Positions 51,376 to 60,811 of a stretch of 64,000 bases of DNA are shown piece after piece. The notes beneath the pieces were generated by a model. That model had not been told where the DNA came from and made no database searches. It saw only the letters and a list, made by a program, of their open reading frames with translations. Each line of letters begins with the position of its first letter. Positions within the stretch are counted from its first letter, which is position 1. The DNA is from Roseovarius sp. W115. GTDB lineage: Bacteria > Pseudomonadota > Alphaproteobacteria > Rhodobacterales > Rhodobacteraceae. The translations under genes and the position numbers were made by a program. The stretch is from contig NZ_CP146606.1 of NCBI RefSeq assembly GCF_032842945.2, forward strand, positions 1,306,501 to 1,370,500, written 5' to 3'.

Positions 51376-52173
51376 TCACAGATCGACACCCACCACATCG
51401 GGAGTTTGCCAGGCAAGATGCTGTCCACCATCGACGCAAAGTAGCTGCCCTGTGATGGCAGGAGCGTCGATGAAATAGCCCAAGGCCGCCGTGATATCTG
51501 CCGGACTCGCACCACGTTTAAGAACCGTACGCGCCCGTTGTTTGGCAAACTGCTCAGATGTTTGTTCCGTACTTTGTAGGGTCGGCCCTGGCCCAATTCC
51601 GTTGACGCGCACACGCGGGGCCAGCGCCTGCGCGGCAGTTCTGGTCATCGCCCAAAGACCCATCTTCGCAATCGTATAGCTCGCGAAATCCGGAGTCAGC
51701 TTGCGCACACGCTGGTCGATCATGTTAACCACCAAACCTTGGGCGACCGGCTCGTTCATGTCGTCCATCACCGGGTCCGGGATTTGCGAGGCCAGCGCCT
51801 GCGTGAGCACGAATGGCGCCCGCAGATTGGACTCGATATGCATATCCCAACTATGTCGCGTCGCCGTTTCATAGGTGTCCTGCTCAAAAATCGACGCATT
51901 GTTCACGAGCAAAGTCAGCGGCCCACCCAGCGCCGCTACTGCACTCGGGACCAGCGACTGTACGGCACCTTCATCAAGCAAGTTCGCCTGAAGCGCAGCG
52001 GCTGTTTGATCCATCGAACGGATCTCTTTAACAACTTCGTCGGCCCCGGCAGAAGAGGTGGCGTAGTGAACCGCCACATCAAACCCTCGACGCCCCAGAT
52101 ACAGCGCCATTTCCCGGCCAACTCTTTTGCCCGCCCCGGTTACAAGCGCGCGTTTTGGTGAAGTCTTTGCCAC
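51376..52173 (-). CDS. Short-chain dehydrogenase, pteridine-reductase (FolM)-like
   Basis: 265 residues with GAGKRVGREMA (NADPH site, R-rich as in pteridine reductases), NNASIFEQD and the catalytic YTIAK. GPGPTL near 195 is also typical. This suggests dihydromonapterin or dihydrofolate reduction, but the SDR family is broad and this is inference. It lies 13 bases after the antiporter gene. Confidence 0.85.
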   Translation of the reverse strand: MAKTSPKRALVTGAGKRVGREMALYLGRRGFDVAVHYATSSAGADEVVKEIRSMDQTAAALQANLLDEGAVQSLVPSAVAALGGPLTLLVNNASIFEQDTYETATRHSWDMHIESNLRAPFVLTQALASQIPDPVMDDMNEPVAQGLVVNMIDQRVRKLTPDFASYTIAKMGLWAMTRTAAQALAPRVRVNGIGPGPTLQSTEQTSEQFAKQRARTVLKRGASPADITAALGYFIDAPAITGQLLCVDGGQHLAWQTPDVVGVDL

Positions 52174-52186
52174 AAAGTTGCTCCCC

Positions 52187-53155
52187 TCAGGTCAAGACAA
52201 CAAGAATGTAGACCAGATATAGCGCAGTCAAACAAACACCCCAGACTCGGGTAATGTCGCGCTTGAAAAAAACGAACGGGATAATGAGGAGCGATGCACC
52301 TAGCATCACCCACAAATCAAATCTGAGGAACTCAGGATCAACAGGGATCGACCCAACAAGCGTTGTGATGCCGATAATGGCCAATAGGTTGAACATGTTC
52401 GACCCAATGACATTGCCCAACGCCACATCCGCCTGTCCACGCCGTGCGGCCATAACGGTCGTTGCCAATTCCGGCAATGATGTGCCCAGCGCCACAAGCG
52501 TCAGGCCGATCACAGCATCGCTGACCCCAAAGCTCTTGGCGATTATCGACGCATTGGTGACCAACAAATCCGCGCCCAGTGGCAGCCCAACAAGCCCAAG
52601 CGCAAGAAAGACAATGATCTGCCACCAGGGCATGTTTGGATCCGCGCCTTCAAGCTCTTCTTCGTCCTCCTCGGCACATCCGGCTTCCGGTGCGCCACAG
52701 GACTTGCGATGGCGATGCGCATCGCGAAAAGCGTCGAACAGCACATAGGCCAAAATCGCCAGCAATATGGACCCCGCGAGCGCATCAAATACGCCTCGAA
52801 ATGCAAGAGCAATGAACACGAGCGTCGATACGATCATGAAAACATAGGTTTTGCGCGTGTTGCAATGTGACGTGTAGAGCACGGCAAGCATCGCCGGGAC
52901 GCCCATCACCAACAGAATGTTCGCTGTGTTGGAGCCAACAACATTGCCCAGAGCCAGGCCCGGCTTGCCTTCCAGAACGGCGTTGATCGCGATCAACAGT
53001 TCAGGTGCAGAGGTGCCAAAGGCGACAATGGTGAGGCTCACGATAAGCGCTGGAACACCCAGACGAAGGCTTAGGTTCACGGCGCCTTTGACAAGAGCAT
53101 CCCCAGCCAGAAGCAAGATCAGCAGGCCCAGGCCAGAGAGCAGCCAAGGCATCAT
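52187..53155 (-). CDS. Calcium/sodium antiporter, YrbG-type
   Basis: 322 residues with ten or so membrane helices and the two inverted repeats of the CaCA superfamily: FGTSAPELLIA and GNVVGSNTANI in the first, LGTSLPELATT and GNVIGSNMFNL in the second. An acidic loop with a Cys/His-rich segment lies in the middle (about 145-170). Ion exchange direction cannot be told from sequence. Confidence 0.93.
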   Translation of the reverse strand: MMPWLLSGLGLLILLLAGDALVKGAVNLSLRLGVPALIVSLTIVAFGTSAPELLIAINAVLEGKPGLALGNVVGSNTANILLVMGVPAMLAVLYTSHCNTRKTYVFMIVSTLVFIALAFRGVFDALAGSILLAILAYVLFDAFRDAHRHRKSCGAPEAGCAEEDEEELEGADPNMPWWQIIVFLALGLVGLPLGADLLVTNASIIAKSFGVSDAVIGLTLVALGTSLPELATTVMAARRGQADVALGNVIGSNMFNLLAIIGITTLVGSIPVDPEFLRFDLWVMLGASLLIIPFVFFKRDITRVWGVCLTALYLVYILVVLT

Positions 53156-53342
53156 GCGCGGCCATCCTTACCACATGGGCAGCGTCCCTTTCCGATCCGA
53201 AACCGTCCGCATTTAGAGCACTTGGCGGATTGAAGCTTTTTTGCCCAGGAAAGCGCAGTCGCCCGAACATCGCCAGAATGGCCATGAACACCAGAAAGAG
53301 TATGGCGATCTTCGATAGCACGTCAGAGACCGAACCGCGCAT
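53152..53342 (-). pseudogene. Small membrane zinc-ribbon protein, frame broken by one missing base
   Basis: Read from the ATG at 53342 the frame gives MRGSVSDVLSKIAILFLVF, a helix, then RFPGQK and drifts into a run without motif. Inserting one base in the coding-strand A-run (plus-strand T-run 53237-53242) restores KLQSAKCSKCGRFRIGKGRC followed by PCGKDGRA and a stop at 53152-53154, a Cys4 ribbon. The restored protein has 63 residues and overlaps the S49 gene upstream and the antiporter start downstream. GTG at 53321 is another possible start. Sequencing error is likely. Confidence 0.72.
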
Positions 53343-54128
53343 AAGCCGCGCGCTCTTCTATTGCGGCAAAGGCGTCTTCGGCCATGGTCATACCAAAGCG
53401 TTGAAAAAGACCCCGCTTGCGGCCATAGACCGAGAAGCGCACCTTGTCGCCGTAGAGTTGTTTGAGCTTGGGAACCAGATGCCCGACCCCGTCAGCCAAG
53501 CCAAGCTCAACACCACGAGAGCCCAACCAGAATTCACCTGTGAAAAGATCCACATCACTGGTCAACCGATCACCACGTCGCGTCTTGATCTGAGCTGTGA
53601 ACGACGTGTGCATGTCCTCAAGCAGGGACTTGAGCCGCGCCACATCTTCTTTCTTTTCCGGCATGAAGGGATCGAGCGTGCTCTTGGATTTTCCGGCGGT
53701 GTAAACACGGCGCTCAATGCCTTGTCTTGACAAAAACACATGCGCCCCGAACCCCGCCGAGATCACCCCGATAGACCCGACAATCGAATTCTCATCGACC
53801 CAAATGTCATCCGCCGCGCTTGCCAGCCAATACCCGCCAGACGCCGCCACATCCTCAACAAAGGCATGGACCGGAATTTCCTTTTCCTCCGCCAGCCTTC
53901 GGATACGCGCGGCAATAAGCGCCGATTGCACCGGCGACCCCCTGGCGAATTGATCACCAAAGCCACCGCAGCGGGCTTGCCTTTGCGAAAGGCCTTTTCA
54001 ATCACGGGCGCCATGGCCTCGTCATTCAGAGGCAACCGCCCTCCGGCGCCAATGGCACCGTTCAAGCGAACGACCGCAACCATAGGGTTCCGGTTGATGA
54101 AAGGCAGACGCAATTCCATTGGTGGCAT
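53323..54128 (-). pseudogene. S49-family peptidase (SppA-like), frame broken by one missing base
   Basis: The 5' part from 54128 (VAVVRLNGAIGAGGRLPL... VALVINSPGG) and the 3' part, which ends at 53323 (QSALIAARIRRLAEEKE...), are in different frames. The junction is the C-run 53938-53942; one more base would give SPGGSPVQSA and join both parts into 268 residues. The nucleophile region VAASGGYWLA and the lysine side of the SppA-type Ser-Lys dyad lie in the 3' part. Likely cleaves signal peptides or membrane proteins. Sequencing error is the likelier cause of the break. Confidence 0.88.
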
Positions 54129-54245
54129 GTAGAATGTCGAGCCCGCGCCGACAAGGTGTGTGGCGTCATGGTTTGAAAACGTGACCTAAAAAGATTGGGT
54201 CACGGGCATTTTGGCCACGCCATACGCTCCCGTCATTTTTCCGCC

Positions 54246-55007
54246 TCAGCTTCTGATGCGGTAGCCCGTTTTGAAGATGCGCCAGACCAGAAACAAGCAG
54301 ATCGCAGTAAAGGCTGCGATGGCGAAAAGGCTAAAACCGATGGACACATCCGCCTGCCCAAAAAAGGACCAGCGAAAGCCCGAGACAAGATAGACCACCG
54401 GATTGAAAAGCGTGATGGTCTGCCAGACCGGTGGCAGCATCGAGATTGAGTAAAAAGACCCACCGAGGAAGACCAGAGGCGTGACGATCAGGAGGGGCAC
54501 AAGCTGTAGCTGCTCGAAACTCTGCGCCCATATGCCGATGATGAACCCGAAAAGCGAAAAGCTTATGCAGGTCATCAGAAGGAAGGCCACCATGGCGAGT
54601 GGATACTGAATTTGCAGGTCCACAAAAAGCGCAGCAGTGGCAAGGATCACGGTGCCGATGAACAGCGCCTTGGTCGCCGCCGCACCGACATAACCAATGA
54701 CAATCTCAAAGAAGGTGACCGGGGCGGAGAGCAACTCGAAAATTGTGCCGATGAATTTTGGGAAGTAAATCCCGAATGACGCCGCCGAGATGGCCTGTGT
54801 CATGACCGACAACATGATCAACCCGGGCACAATGAACGCGCCATAGCTGACGCCTTCCACCTCTTGAATCCGAGAGCCTATCGCGGCCCCAAAGACAACG
54901 AAATACAGTGAGGTCGACAGAACCGGCGATACAAAGCTCTGCAAAAGCGTGCGAAAAAACCGCGCCATTTCAAATTTATAGATGGCTCTGATCGCAAGGA
55001 AGTTCAT
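54246..55007 (-). CDS. ABC-2 type transporter permease (YadH-like)
   Basis: 253 residues with six membrane helices and [11 protein letters not shown], typical of ABC-2 permeases; length matches E. coli YadH. It overlaps the ATPase gene by 4 bases. Cargo unknown. Confidence 0.9.
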   Translation of the reverse strand: MNFLAIRAIYKFEMARFFRTLLQSFVSPVLSTSLYFVVFGAAIGSRIQEVEGVSYGAFIVPGLIMLSVMTQAISAASFGIYFPKFIGTIFELLSAPVTFFEIVIGYVGAAATKALFIGTVILATAALFVDLQIQYPLAMVAFLLMTCISFSLFGFIIGIWAQSFEQLQLVPLLIVTPLVFLGGSFYSISMLPPVWQTITLFNPVVYLVSGFRWSFFGQADVSIGFSLFAIAAFTAICLFLVWRIFKTGYRIRS

Positions 55008-55933
55008 GCCGCACCCTCCTTTACGAGACCCACGAAAATCTCTTCCAGACTGGACTCTTTCGTCTGAATATCACGCAGCGACAGCCCCGCCCCTGCAAGA
55101 TCCTGCAGGAGCCGCGTGATACCCGTCCGCTCGGCCCGTGTGTCGTAGGTGTAGGTCAGGCTGGCGCCATCCGTACTCAGCTCAAGATCATATCCGGCCA
55201 GCGCCTCTGGCACGGCCTGCACCGCCGTGGTGAGGTCAATCCGAAGCACTTTGCGCCCCAGCTGCTTCATTAGCGCAGCTTTCTCTTCGACCAAAAGGAT
55301 TTCACCCCCGTTGATCACCGCCACGCGGTCGGCAATCGCCTCCGCCTCTTCGATGTAATGCGTCGTCAGGATAATGGTCACACCGTCCTGACGCAGTTCC
55401 TCAACGATCTGCCACATGTCCCGGCGCAACTCGACATCGACGCCCGCAGTGGGCTCATCCAAAAACAAAACCCGTGGCTCATGACAGAGCGCCTTGGCAA
55501 TGAGCACCCGGCGCTTCATCCCGCCCGACAGTTCCTTGATCTGCGCGTCGCGTTTGTCCCACAAGGTCAGCTGCCGCAAAATCCGCTCGATCAGCGCATC
55601 ATTGCGCGGCTTGCCAAAAAGCCCCCGCGAAAAGCGCACCGTGTTGATCACCTTCTCAAACGGCTCCAGCGCCACCTCTTGTGGCACAAGCCCAATCAAC
55701 CGCCGCGCCTCTCTGAAATCCTTCTGAATGTCATGGCCGCCAACAATGGCGGAGCCAGAGCTGGGCTGGGTGATGCCACACAGCGTCGAAATAAGGGTCG
55801 TCTTGCCCGCCCCATTGGGCCCCAGCAATGCAAGGATTTCACCTGCCTGAATGGTCAGAGACACGCCCTTGAGCGCTTCGAACCCTCCATTATAGGTTTT
55901 TCTAAGGTCTTTAACCTCGACAATAGCTGGCAT
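55004..55933 (-). CDS. ABC transporter ATP-binding protein (YadG-like)
   Basis: 309 residues from the ATG at 55933 ([14 protein letters not shown]), similar in length to YadG. Walker [10 protein letters not shown], signature LSGGM, Walker [13 protein letters not shown], and TTHYIEEAE. The frame is open about 110 bases upstream but has no family match there. Forms an exporter with the permease. Confidence 0.92.
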   Translation of the reverse strand: MPAIVEVKDLRKTYNGGFEALKGVSLTIQAGEILALLGPNGAGKTTLISTLCGITQPSSGSAIVGGHDIQKDFREARRLIGLVPQEVALEPFEKVINTVRFSRGLFGKPRNDALIERILRQLTLWDKRDAQIKELSGGMKRRVLIAKALCHEPRVLFLDEPTAGVDVELRRDMWQIVEELRQDGVTIILTTHYIEEAEAIADRVAVINGGEILLVEEKAALMKQLGRKVLRIDLTTAVQAVPEALAGYDLELSTDGASLTYTYDTRAERTGITRLLQDLAGAGLSLRDIQTKESSLEEIFVGLVKEGAA

Positions 55934-56107
55934 TGTGTCCCCGCTTTTCACGCGCATGCCTGGTGATGGCGTATCGGGCAATTTAACTCCCTGACTTCGG
56001 TGTGCAACATACACATCACCCGAGGGACTTGTGCATTTTTGCATATCAATGACACCCTATCGTCAACGCTGTGTTTCCAAGTTCTGGATTGATTAGCGCT
56101 CCCTTAA

Positions 56108-56129
56108 CCTCAACCATGAGATGTTGAGG
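56108..56129. repeat. Inverted repeat before the SGNH gene
   Basis: CCTCAAC (56108-56114) and GTTGAGG (56123-56129) with an 8-base spacer, about 50 bases before the SGNH start codon and divergent from the ABC genes. Possible leader hairpin or operator. Confidence 0.35.
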
Positions 56130-56180
56130 CGGGTTGGGTCCGCCTTGGGGTTACGTGTGTTTTCAATGGGGTAAGGGCTA

Positions 56181-56863
56181 ATGAAACACCTGTCTTTTCT
56201 GGTCGTGGCACTGGTGTGTCTGGGCGTCGCCGGGTGCACTGAAACAATTCAACCTGAGGAAAACCCGCGTATTCTTCTGATGGGGGATTCGATGATGGCG
56301 GTGCATGGTGTGCGCGGTCAGGCGGTTGCCGACGCCGTGGAACGACGCCTGGGCGAACAGGTCGTGGATCGCTCAGTCACAGGCGCGCGTTTTCTCTATG
56401 CCTTGCCGATATCTGGGGCTGCAGGCCTCAACATCACCAAGCAGTATCGCAAGGGCAACTGGAACTGGGTTGTCCTGAATGGCGGAGGCAATGATTTGCT
56501 ATGGGGCTGTGGCTGCGGCCATGCAGGGGCAAGATCGACCGCTTGATTTCCGAAGACGGACGGCGCGGCGTGATCCCCGGCTTTGTCTCAAAGATGCGTC
56601 AATCCGGGGCCAATGTGGTCTTTGTGGGGTACCTGCGCACCCCCGGTGTCACCTCTCCGATTGAGCACTGCGTTGACGAAGGTCAGGAAATGGATCGTCG
56701 TGTGGCCAAACTGGCGGCCCTGGACAGAGGCGTACACTTCGTCTCCCTGCAAGACCTCGTTCCCGATGGCGACCGAAGCTATCACGCGGTTGATCTGATC
56801 CATCCATCCACCAAGGGCAGTGATGCCATAGGCGCGCGGATTGCCGAGACAATTATGAAATAA
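56181..56863 (+). pseudogene. SGNH-hydrolase lipoprotein, frame broken by one missing base
   Basis: The 5' part has a lipoprotein signal (VAGC), then ILLMGDSMMAVHG, the SGNH GDS block, and VVLNGGGNDLLWGCGC. The 3' part, in another frame, has KIDRLISEDG... VFVGYLRTPG ... DLIHPSTKG with the D-x-x-H catalytic pair. They meet near 56519-56521; one more C after TGCGGC would join them into about 227 residues. Function would be an exported esterase or lipase. The end overlaps the convergent CoxG-like gene by 11 bases. Confidence 0.85.
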
Positions 56864-57356
56864 GCCGCTTGAGCCAGCCCTTCTTTTCCGCCTCTTCCGG
56901 GGCATCGTCCTCGCTTGGACCTTCGATAACCTTTTCAAGGTTCTCGAAAAACTGATCCGCCATCTTTTTGGCAAACCCATCCACGATCCGGCTGCCAAGC
57001 TGCGCCAGCTTGCCACCGACCTTGGCATCCACGTCATAGGCCAGCTCGATACCCTCATCGGTCTCGGTCAACCGCACATCGGCACCCCCCTTGGCAAAAC
57101 CGGCCGCACCGCCTTTGCCTTCGCCATCAAGACGAAGGCTCTCGCCCTCCACAATGTTCGACAGTGTCACCGTTCCTTTGAACGTGGCTTTCACGGGGCC
57201 GACCTTTTGCACAACCGTGGCCTCAAACCCGTCTTCGGGTGTTCCGGAAAGGTCCTTGGCACCCGGCACACATTCCTTAAGCACCTCAGCGCTCAAGAGC
57301 GCATTCCAGACGGTGGACTTGTCCGCGTTGATCATGCGTGCGCCGCTCATATGCAT
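56853..57356 (-). CDS. CoxG-like SRPBCC protein
   Basis: 167 residues from the ATG at 57356 with GGGAG before it; the open frame extends upstream but is not plausible. The fold is that of carbon monoxide dehydrogenase subunit G: VWNALLSAEVLKECVPG, and the C-terminal membrane-targeting-type end. CoxG acts in CO-dehydrogenase maturation, but no cox genes are in this window, so the role is uncertain. Confidence 0.85.
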   Translation of the reverse strand: MHMSGARMINADKSTVWNALLSAEVLKECVPGAKDLSGTPEDGFEATVVQKVGPVKATFKGTVTLSNIVEGESLRLDGEGKGGAAGFAKGGADVRLTETDEGIELAYDVDAKVGGKLAQLGSRIVDGFAKKMADQFFENLEKVIEGPSEDDAPEEAEKKGWLKRLIS

Positions 57357-57489
57357 CGTAAGACTCCCTGAACTCTGACCTTTCCTTGGTAGTCGAATCG
57401 CGATCAGAGGCCAAGACCCGCATAGGGGTCGCAAATGGGCCAGACCCCTTTCCGCTCTGTCTGCTACTCCGCAAGAGAAAGGTCTCTCA

Positions 57490-58476
57490 ATGCAATCGGC
57501 ACAGGCACAAAGCAATTCAGGCGTGGGCATCGCTTTCATTCTTGTTGGTGTGGTAGCGATCTCTGTGAACGACATGCTGATCAAGTTTCTCTCGGGCGAC
57601 TATCCGCTGCATGAGATCGTTTTTGCTCGCTCTGCCATTGGCATTGCCTTCAGCCTTGTTCTTGTCCAACTCGAAGGCGGCTGGCGGATTCTGAGGGCTG
57701 ATCACCCTGCCCTGCACCTGTTGCGCTGCATCATGATTGTCATCGCTAACATGACGTTTTTCTCTGCTCTTGCCGTTCTGCCCCTGGCCGAAGCCACCGC
57801 GCTTTTCTTTGTCAGCCCGCTGATCATCACCTTGCTCAGTGTTCCGTTACTGGGTGAAAAGGTCGGCCCCCTACGGCTGGGTGCTGTGCTGGTTGGCTTT
57901 GTCGGCGTCATTGTCATGACCCGACCCTGGGAGGCGCAGGATGGGCGCGATATCTCCATGGTGATTTACCTTTTGCCCATCCTTGCGGCCGTGACCTATT
58001 CCATCAATCAGGTTCTGACCCGCATGCTAGGCGTCACCGCCAAAGCGTCGGCTCTGACGGTCTATATTCAATCGACCTTTATTGTCGTCAGTCTCGGGTT
58101 CTGGACATTTGCCGGGGATGGCCGGTTTGCCGAAGGTTTGACAAATCAAAGCCTGATCTTCCTCCTGCGCGCCTGGATCTGGCCTCAGGGCAGCGACATT
58201 TGGCTCTTCCTCACTTTGGGGTTCAACTCCGCCATCCTGGGCTATGCGCTGGCGCAGGCCTACCGCTCCGCCGACGCGGCGGTTGTGGCACCCTTTGAAT
58301 ACGCCATTCTGCCACTGGCCATCTTCTGGGGCTGGCTCATCTGGGCCGACCTACCGGATGCAGTGACGTTAGTGGGCATTGCACTTATCCTCGGGGCAGG
58401 GTTGTTTGTGTTCCTGCGTGAATACCAAAAGAAACGCCGTGTTTTGCGCGGCAAGCGTGTCCATGGACGGTGGTGA
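57490..58476 (+). CDS. EamA-type DMT-superfamily transporter
   Basis: 328 residues with ten membrane helices in two EamA repeats. It has a basic C-terminal tail after the last helix. The substrate is unknown. The stop lies 10 bases before the chosen start of the next gene. Confidence 0.9.
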   Translation: MQSAQAQSNSGVGIAFILVGVVAISVNDMLIKFLSGDYPLHEIVFARSAIGIAFSLVLVQLEGGWRILRADHPALHLLRCIMIVIANMTFFSALAVLPLAEATALFFVSPLIITLLSVPLLGEKVGPLRLGAVLVGFVGVIVMTRPWEAQDGRDISMVIYLLPILAAVTYSINQVLTRMLGVTAKASALTVYIQSTFIVVSLGFWTFAGDGRFAEGLTNQSLIFLLRAWIWPQGSDIWLFLTLGFNSAILGYALAQAYRSADAAVVAPFEYAILPLAIFWGWLIWADLPDAVTLVGIALILGAGLFVFLREYQKKRRVLRGKRVHGRW

Positions 58477-58486
58477 GACAAAGCGA

Positions 58487-59578
58487 ATGCTTTCAGGGAT
58501 CAAGGTCGTAGAATTTGAAGGTCTGGGGCCCGGTCCTTTTGCCGCCATGATGCTGGCCGACCTCGGGGCCGACGTGACCGTAATCCAGCGCCCCGGCCCC
58601 GCCAATCCAACCATGGGTGAGCACAATATGCTGGACCGGGGAAAGCGCGCGGTTGTGCTCGACCTGAAATCACCCAAAGGTTTTGCGGCGGCCAATGCTT
58701 TGGTGAACGACGCCGGCGCCCTGATCGAAGGGCTGCGCCCCGGTGTGATGGAACGGCTTGGCCTGGGGCCAGAGGCGTTCACCACCACAAATCCAAAGCT
58801 CGTCTATGGCCGCATGACCGGCTGGGGTCAGGACGGCCCCCGCGCCCACACGGCCGGGCATGACTATAACTACATCGCCACCTCAGGCGCGCTTTGGTAC
58901 GCGTCGACGCCCGGTGACGTGCCACTGACGCCGCCCACCATCGTGGGCGACATTGGCGGAGGCGCGCTGTATCTCGTGGCTGGTATCCTTGCCGGCATCC
59001 TCAACGCCACACGTACCGGCCAAGGCACCGTGGTGGATGCGGCCATCGTCGATGGCTCGGCTCATATGATGGCACTTTTCATGGCTATGGCGGGGGGTGG
59101 CAACGTCTCCAAGACCCGTGGTCGCAGCCTGCTCGACGGCCCGCCATGGGGCCGGGTCTATCCCTGCGCCGATGGAGCCTATCTTTCGGTCCAATGTCTT
59201 GAACCACAGTTCTACGCCATCTTTCTGGACCAGATGGGCCTGCGGGATGAGCCTGACTTCGCAGACCAATATGACCGGGCGCAATGGCCAAACCAAACAG
59301 CCCGCCTTGCTGAGATTTTCGCAGGCCAACCCGTCTCGCACTGGGCCGCGTTGTTCGCTGGGACAGATGCCTGCGTCGCGCCGGTTCTGGACCCATGGTC
59401 TGCCATGGACGAACCCCATATGGCCACCCGCGCAGTGTGGTCCGAGGGACAAGGGATTTTACAACCCGCACCCGCACCTCGCTTTGGCGGTATCGCTCCT
59501 CAACCTGCATCAATCCCCGAACGCGGCGCAGACACAGAAACCGTGCTGCAAGACCTCAAGACCCGCGGGCTACTCTAA
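58487..59578 (+). CDS. Family III CoA-transferase (alpha-methylacyl-CoA racemase-like)
   Basis: 363 residues from the ATG at 58487 (MLSGIKVVEFEGLGPGPF), the usual racemase-type start; an in-frame ATG at 58463 would overlap the EamA gene. The CaiB/BaiF pattern includes DLKSPKG, the catalytic Asp in AGHDYNYIA and IGGGALYLVAGI. Exact substrate not known. It ends 9 bases inside the convergent regulator gene. Confidence 0.9.
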   Translation: MLSGIKVVEFEGLGPGPFAAMMLADLGADVTVIQRPGPANPTMGEHNMLDRGKRAVVLDLKSPKGFAAANALVNDAGALIEGLRPGVMERLGLGPEAFTTTNPKLVYGRMTGWGQDGPRAHTAGHDYNYIATSGALWYASTPGDVPLTPPTIVGDIGGGALYLVAGILAGILNATRTGQGTVVDAAIVDGSAHMMALFMAMAGGGNVSKTRGRSLLDGPPWGRVYPCADGAYLSVQCLEPQFYAIFLDQMGLRDEPDFADQYDRAQWPNQTARLAEIFAGQPVSHWAALFAGTDACVAPVLDPWSAMDEPHMATRAVWSEGQGILQPAPAPRFGGIAPQPASIPERGADTETVLQDLKTRGLL

Positions 59579-60277
59579 GGGTTTGCTGGCGTTGTAGAGC
59601 ACCCAGTCTTCTTGCTCCAACGTCTCTGTCCAGGCTTTGTGCAAGACGCCTGCTTCTTGCGGAAACAACTCTCCTGTCGGGGCGAAATCAGAAATCCGGT
59701 CAATCCGGAAGCTGCGGAAATCCTGCCGCAACCCGCACCACGCCGCCAGCAAAACCACCTCGATATGATAGGTCAGCGCCAGCGGCTTGATCGCACGTGT
59801 CGTGTGCGTGCCCTTGAGGTCGAGATAGGTGATCTGCAATTCCACTGCATCCCGAATGTAGCCGCGCAACTGTTCGGCATCCGCCCCGTCACGTGGCACC
59901 CTGTTCCAGCCTGACACCCGCAACGGAACATGCGGTGCCCCTCCGGGCAAGGCCGTCGCAATCTTTTCCGCAGCCCGTCGCGCCGCCCGCTCCAGCCCTG
60001 GATCGCCCGTGCGGTGCAACAGCGCCATGCCGACGTAAAGCGCCTCTAGTTCCTCAGCGCTGAACATTAGCGGCGGCAGATCATAGCCTGCGCGCAGCAT
60101 GTACCCCACGCCCGCCTCTCCATCGATCGGCACCCGCATCGCCTGCAACGCCACCACATCGCGATAGATCGTCCGCTTGGTCACCTCCAGTTCCTCACCA
60201 AGACGCTGTGCCGTGACGGGTCCGTCAGCGCTGCGCAAAATCTGGATGATGTCAAAAAGGCGTGTCGAGCGAGTCAT
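59570..60277 (-). CDS. HTH-WYL (YafY-type) transcriptional regulator
   Basis: 235 residues from the ATG at 60277 (a GTG two codons earlier is in frame). The N-terminus is a winged helix (MTRSTRLFDIIQILRSADG, then LGEELEVTKRTIYRDVVAL), and the rest is a WYL-type sensor domain. It is divergent from the YqfO-like operon and a perfect inverted repeat lies between the two starts, so it probably controls that operon. Confidence 0.9.
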   Translation of the reverse strand: MTRSTRLFDIIQILRSADGPVTAQRLGEELEVTKRTIYRDVVALQAMRVPIDGEAGVGYMLRAGYDLPPLMFSAEELEALYVGMALLHRTGDPGLERAARRAAEKIATALPGGAPHVPLRVSGWNRVPRDGADAEQLRGYIRDAVELQITYLDLKGTHTTRAIKPLALTYHIEVVLLAAWCGLRQDFRSFRIDRISDFAPTGELFPQEAGVLHKAWTETLEQEDWVLYNASKPLE

Positions 60278-60296
60278 ACGCACACCCTAGCATGAT

Positions 60297-60318
60297 TGCT
60301 GACAGTATGGTGTCAGCA
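60297..60318. promoter_or_regulatory. Perfect inverted repeat between WYL gene and YqfO-like operon
   Basis: TGCTGACA (60297-60304), six bases, TGTCAGCA (60311-60318). The arms lie 20 bases before the regulator start and about 40 before the first operon gene. Likely operator of the WYL regulator. Confidence 0.7.
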
Positions 60319-60358
60319 GGGTTTTGATATTCTGATTCAAAGGAGAAGGAGCCCTGAT

Positions 60359-60811
60359 ATGACCCACGAACTGGATGACCACGACATGACCCCGGCCGTA
60401 TTGGAGCGCGAATGGGTTCTCACGATCGACACACCGAATGGCGGATTAGAACCGGTGCTGCTGGCTTTGGGCGAGCATCTGCCACTAAAACAGGGACCAT
60501 ACGACAACTGTATGTATGTCCGCGAAGGTGGGTTTCAGCGCCTGCGCGCGCTCGAAGGCTCTCATGCAGGTGACGAAGGCACCATTCAGCAGGTGCCCGC
60601 CAGCCAGATCATTACTTCCATACCGCCCGACCCGGAACTGCTTTCCAAAGCGTTCGACGTGATCTTCGCTATCCACGTAAACGAAGAACCCACAATTCGC
60701 GTAACCGAAGAATGGGGCAGCCGCTCCAAACTCCTTGACGACAAAAACAACCCCAACCGCTACTGGAACCGACCTGACGCAAAGGAACTGCATGGAAAGG
60801 CTGTGGGATGA
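60359..60811 (+). CDS. YqfO/CutA-like protein, paralogue 1
   Basis: 150 residues from the ATG at 60359 (AAGGAGAAGG upstream). The body (about 18-117) resembles the ferredoxin-like insert domain of NIF3/YqfO: QGPYDNCMYV, then FAIHVNEEPTIRV, matching the HPYEEP-type motif of that family. It ends in a basic tail with NPNRYWN at 131-137, shared by the two paralogues below. I infer a small oligomeric binding protein; ligand unknown. It overlaps the next gene by 4 bases. Confidence 0.78.
   Translation: MTHELDDHDMTPAVLEREWVLTIDTPNGGLEPVLLALGEHLPLKQGPYDNCMYVREGGFQRLRALEGSHAGDEGTIQQVPASQIITSIPPDPELLSKAFDVIFAIHVNEEPTIRVTEEWGSRSKLLDDKNNPNRYWNRPDAKELHGKAVG

Noticed and set aside
54181..54203. GTGACC-GGTCAC hairpin between the S49 and ABC permease genes
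   Set aside because: Six-base stem with an 11-base loop and no T-run; could be chance.
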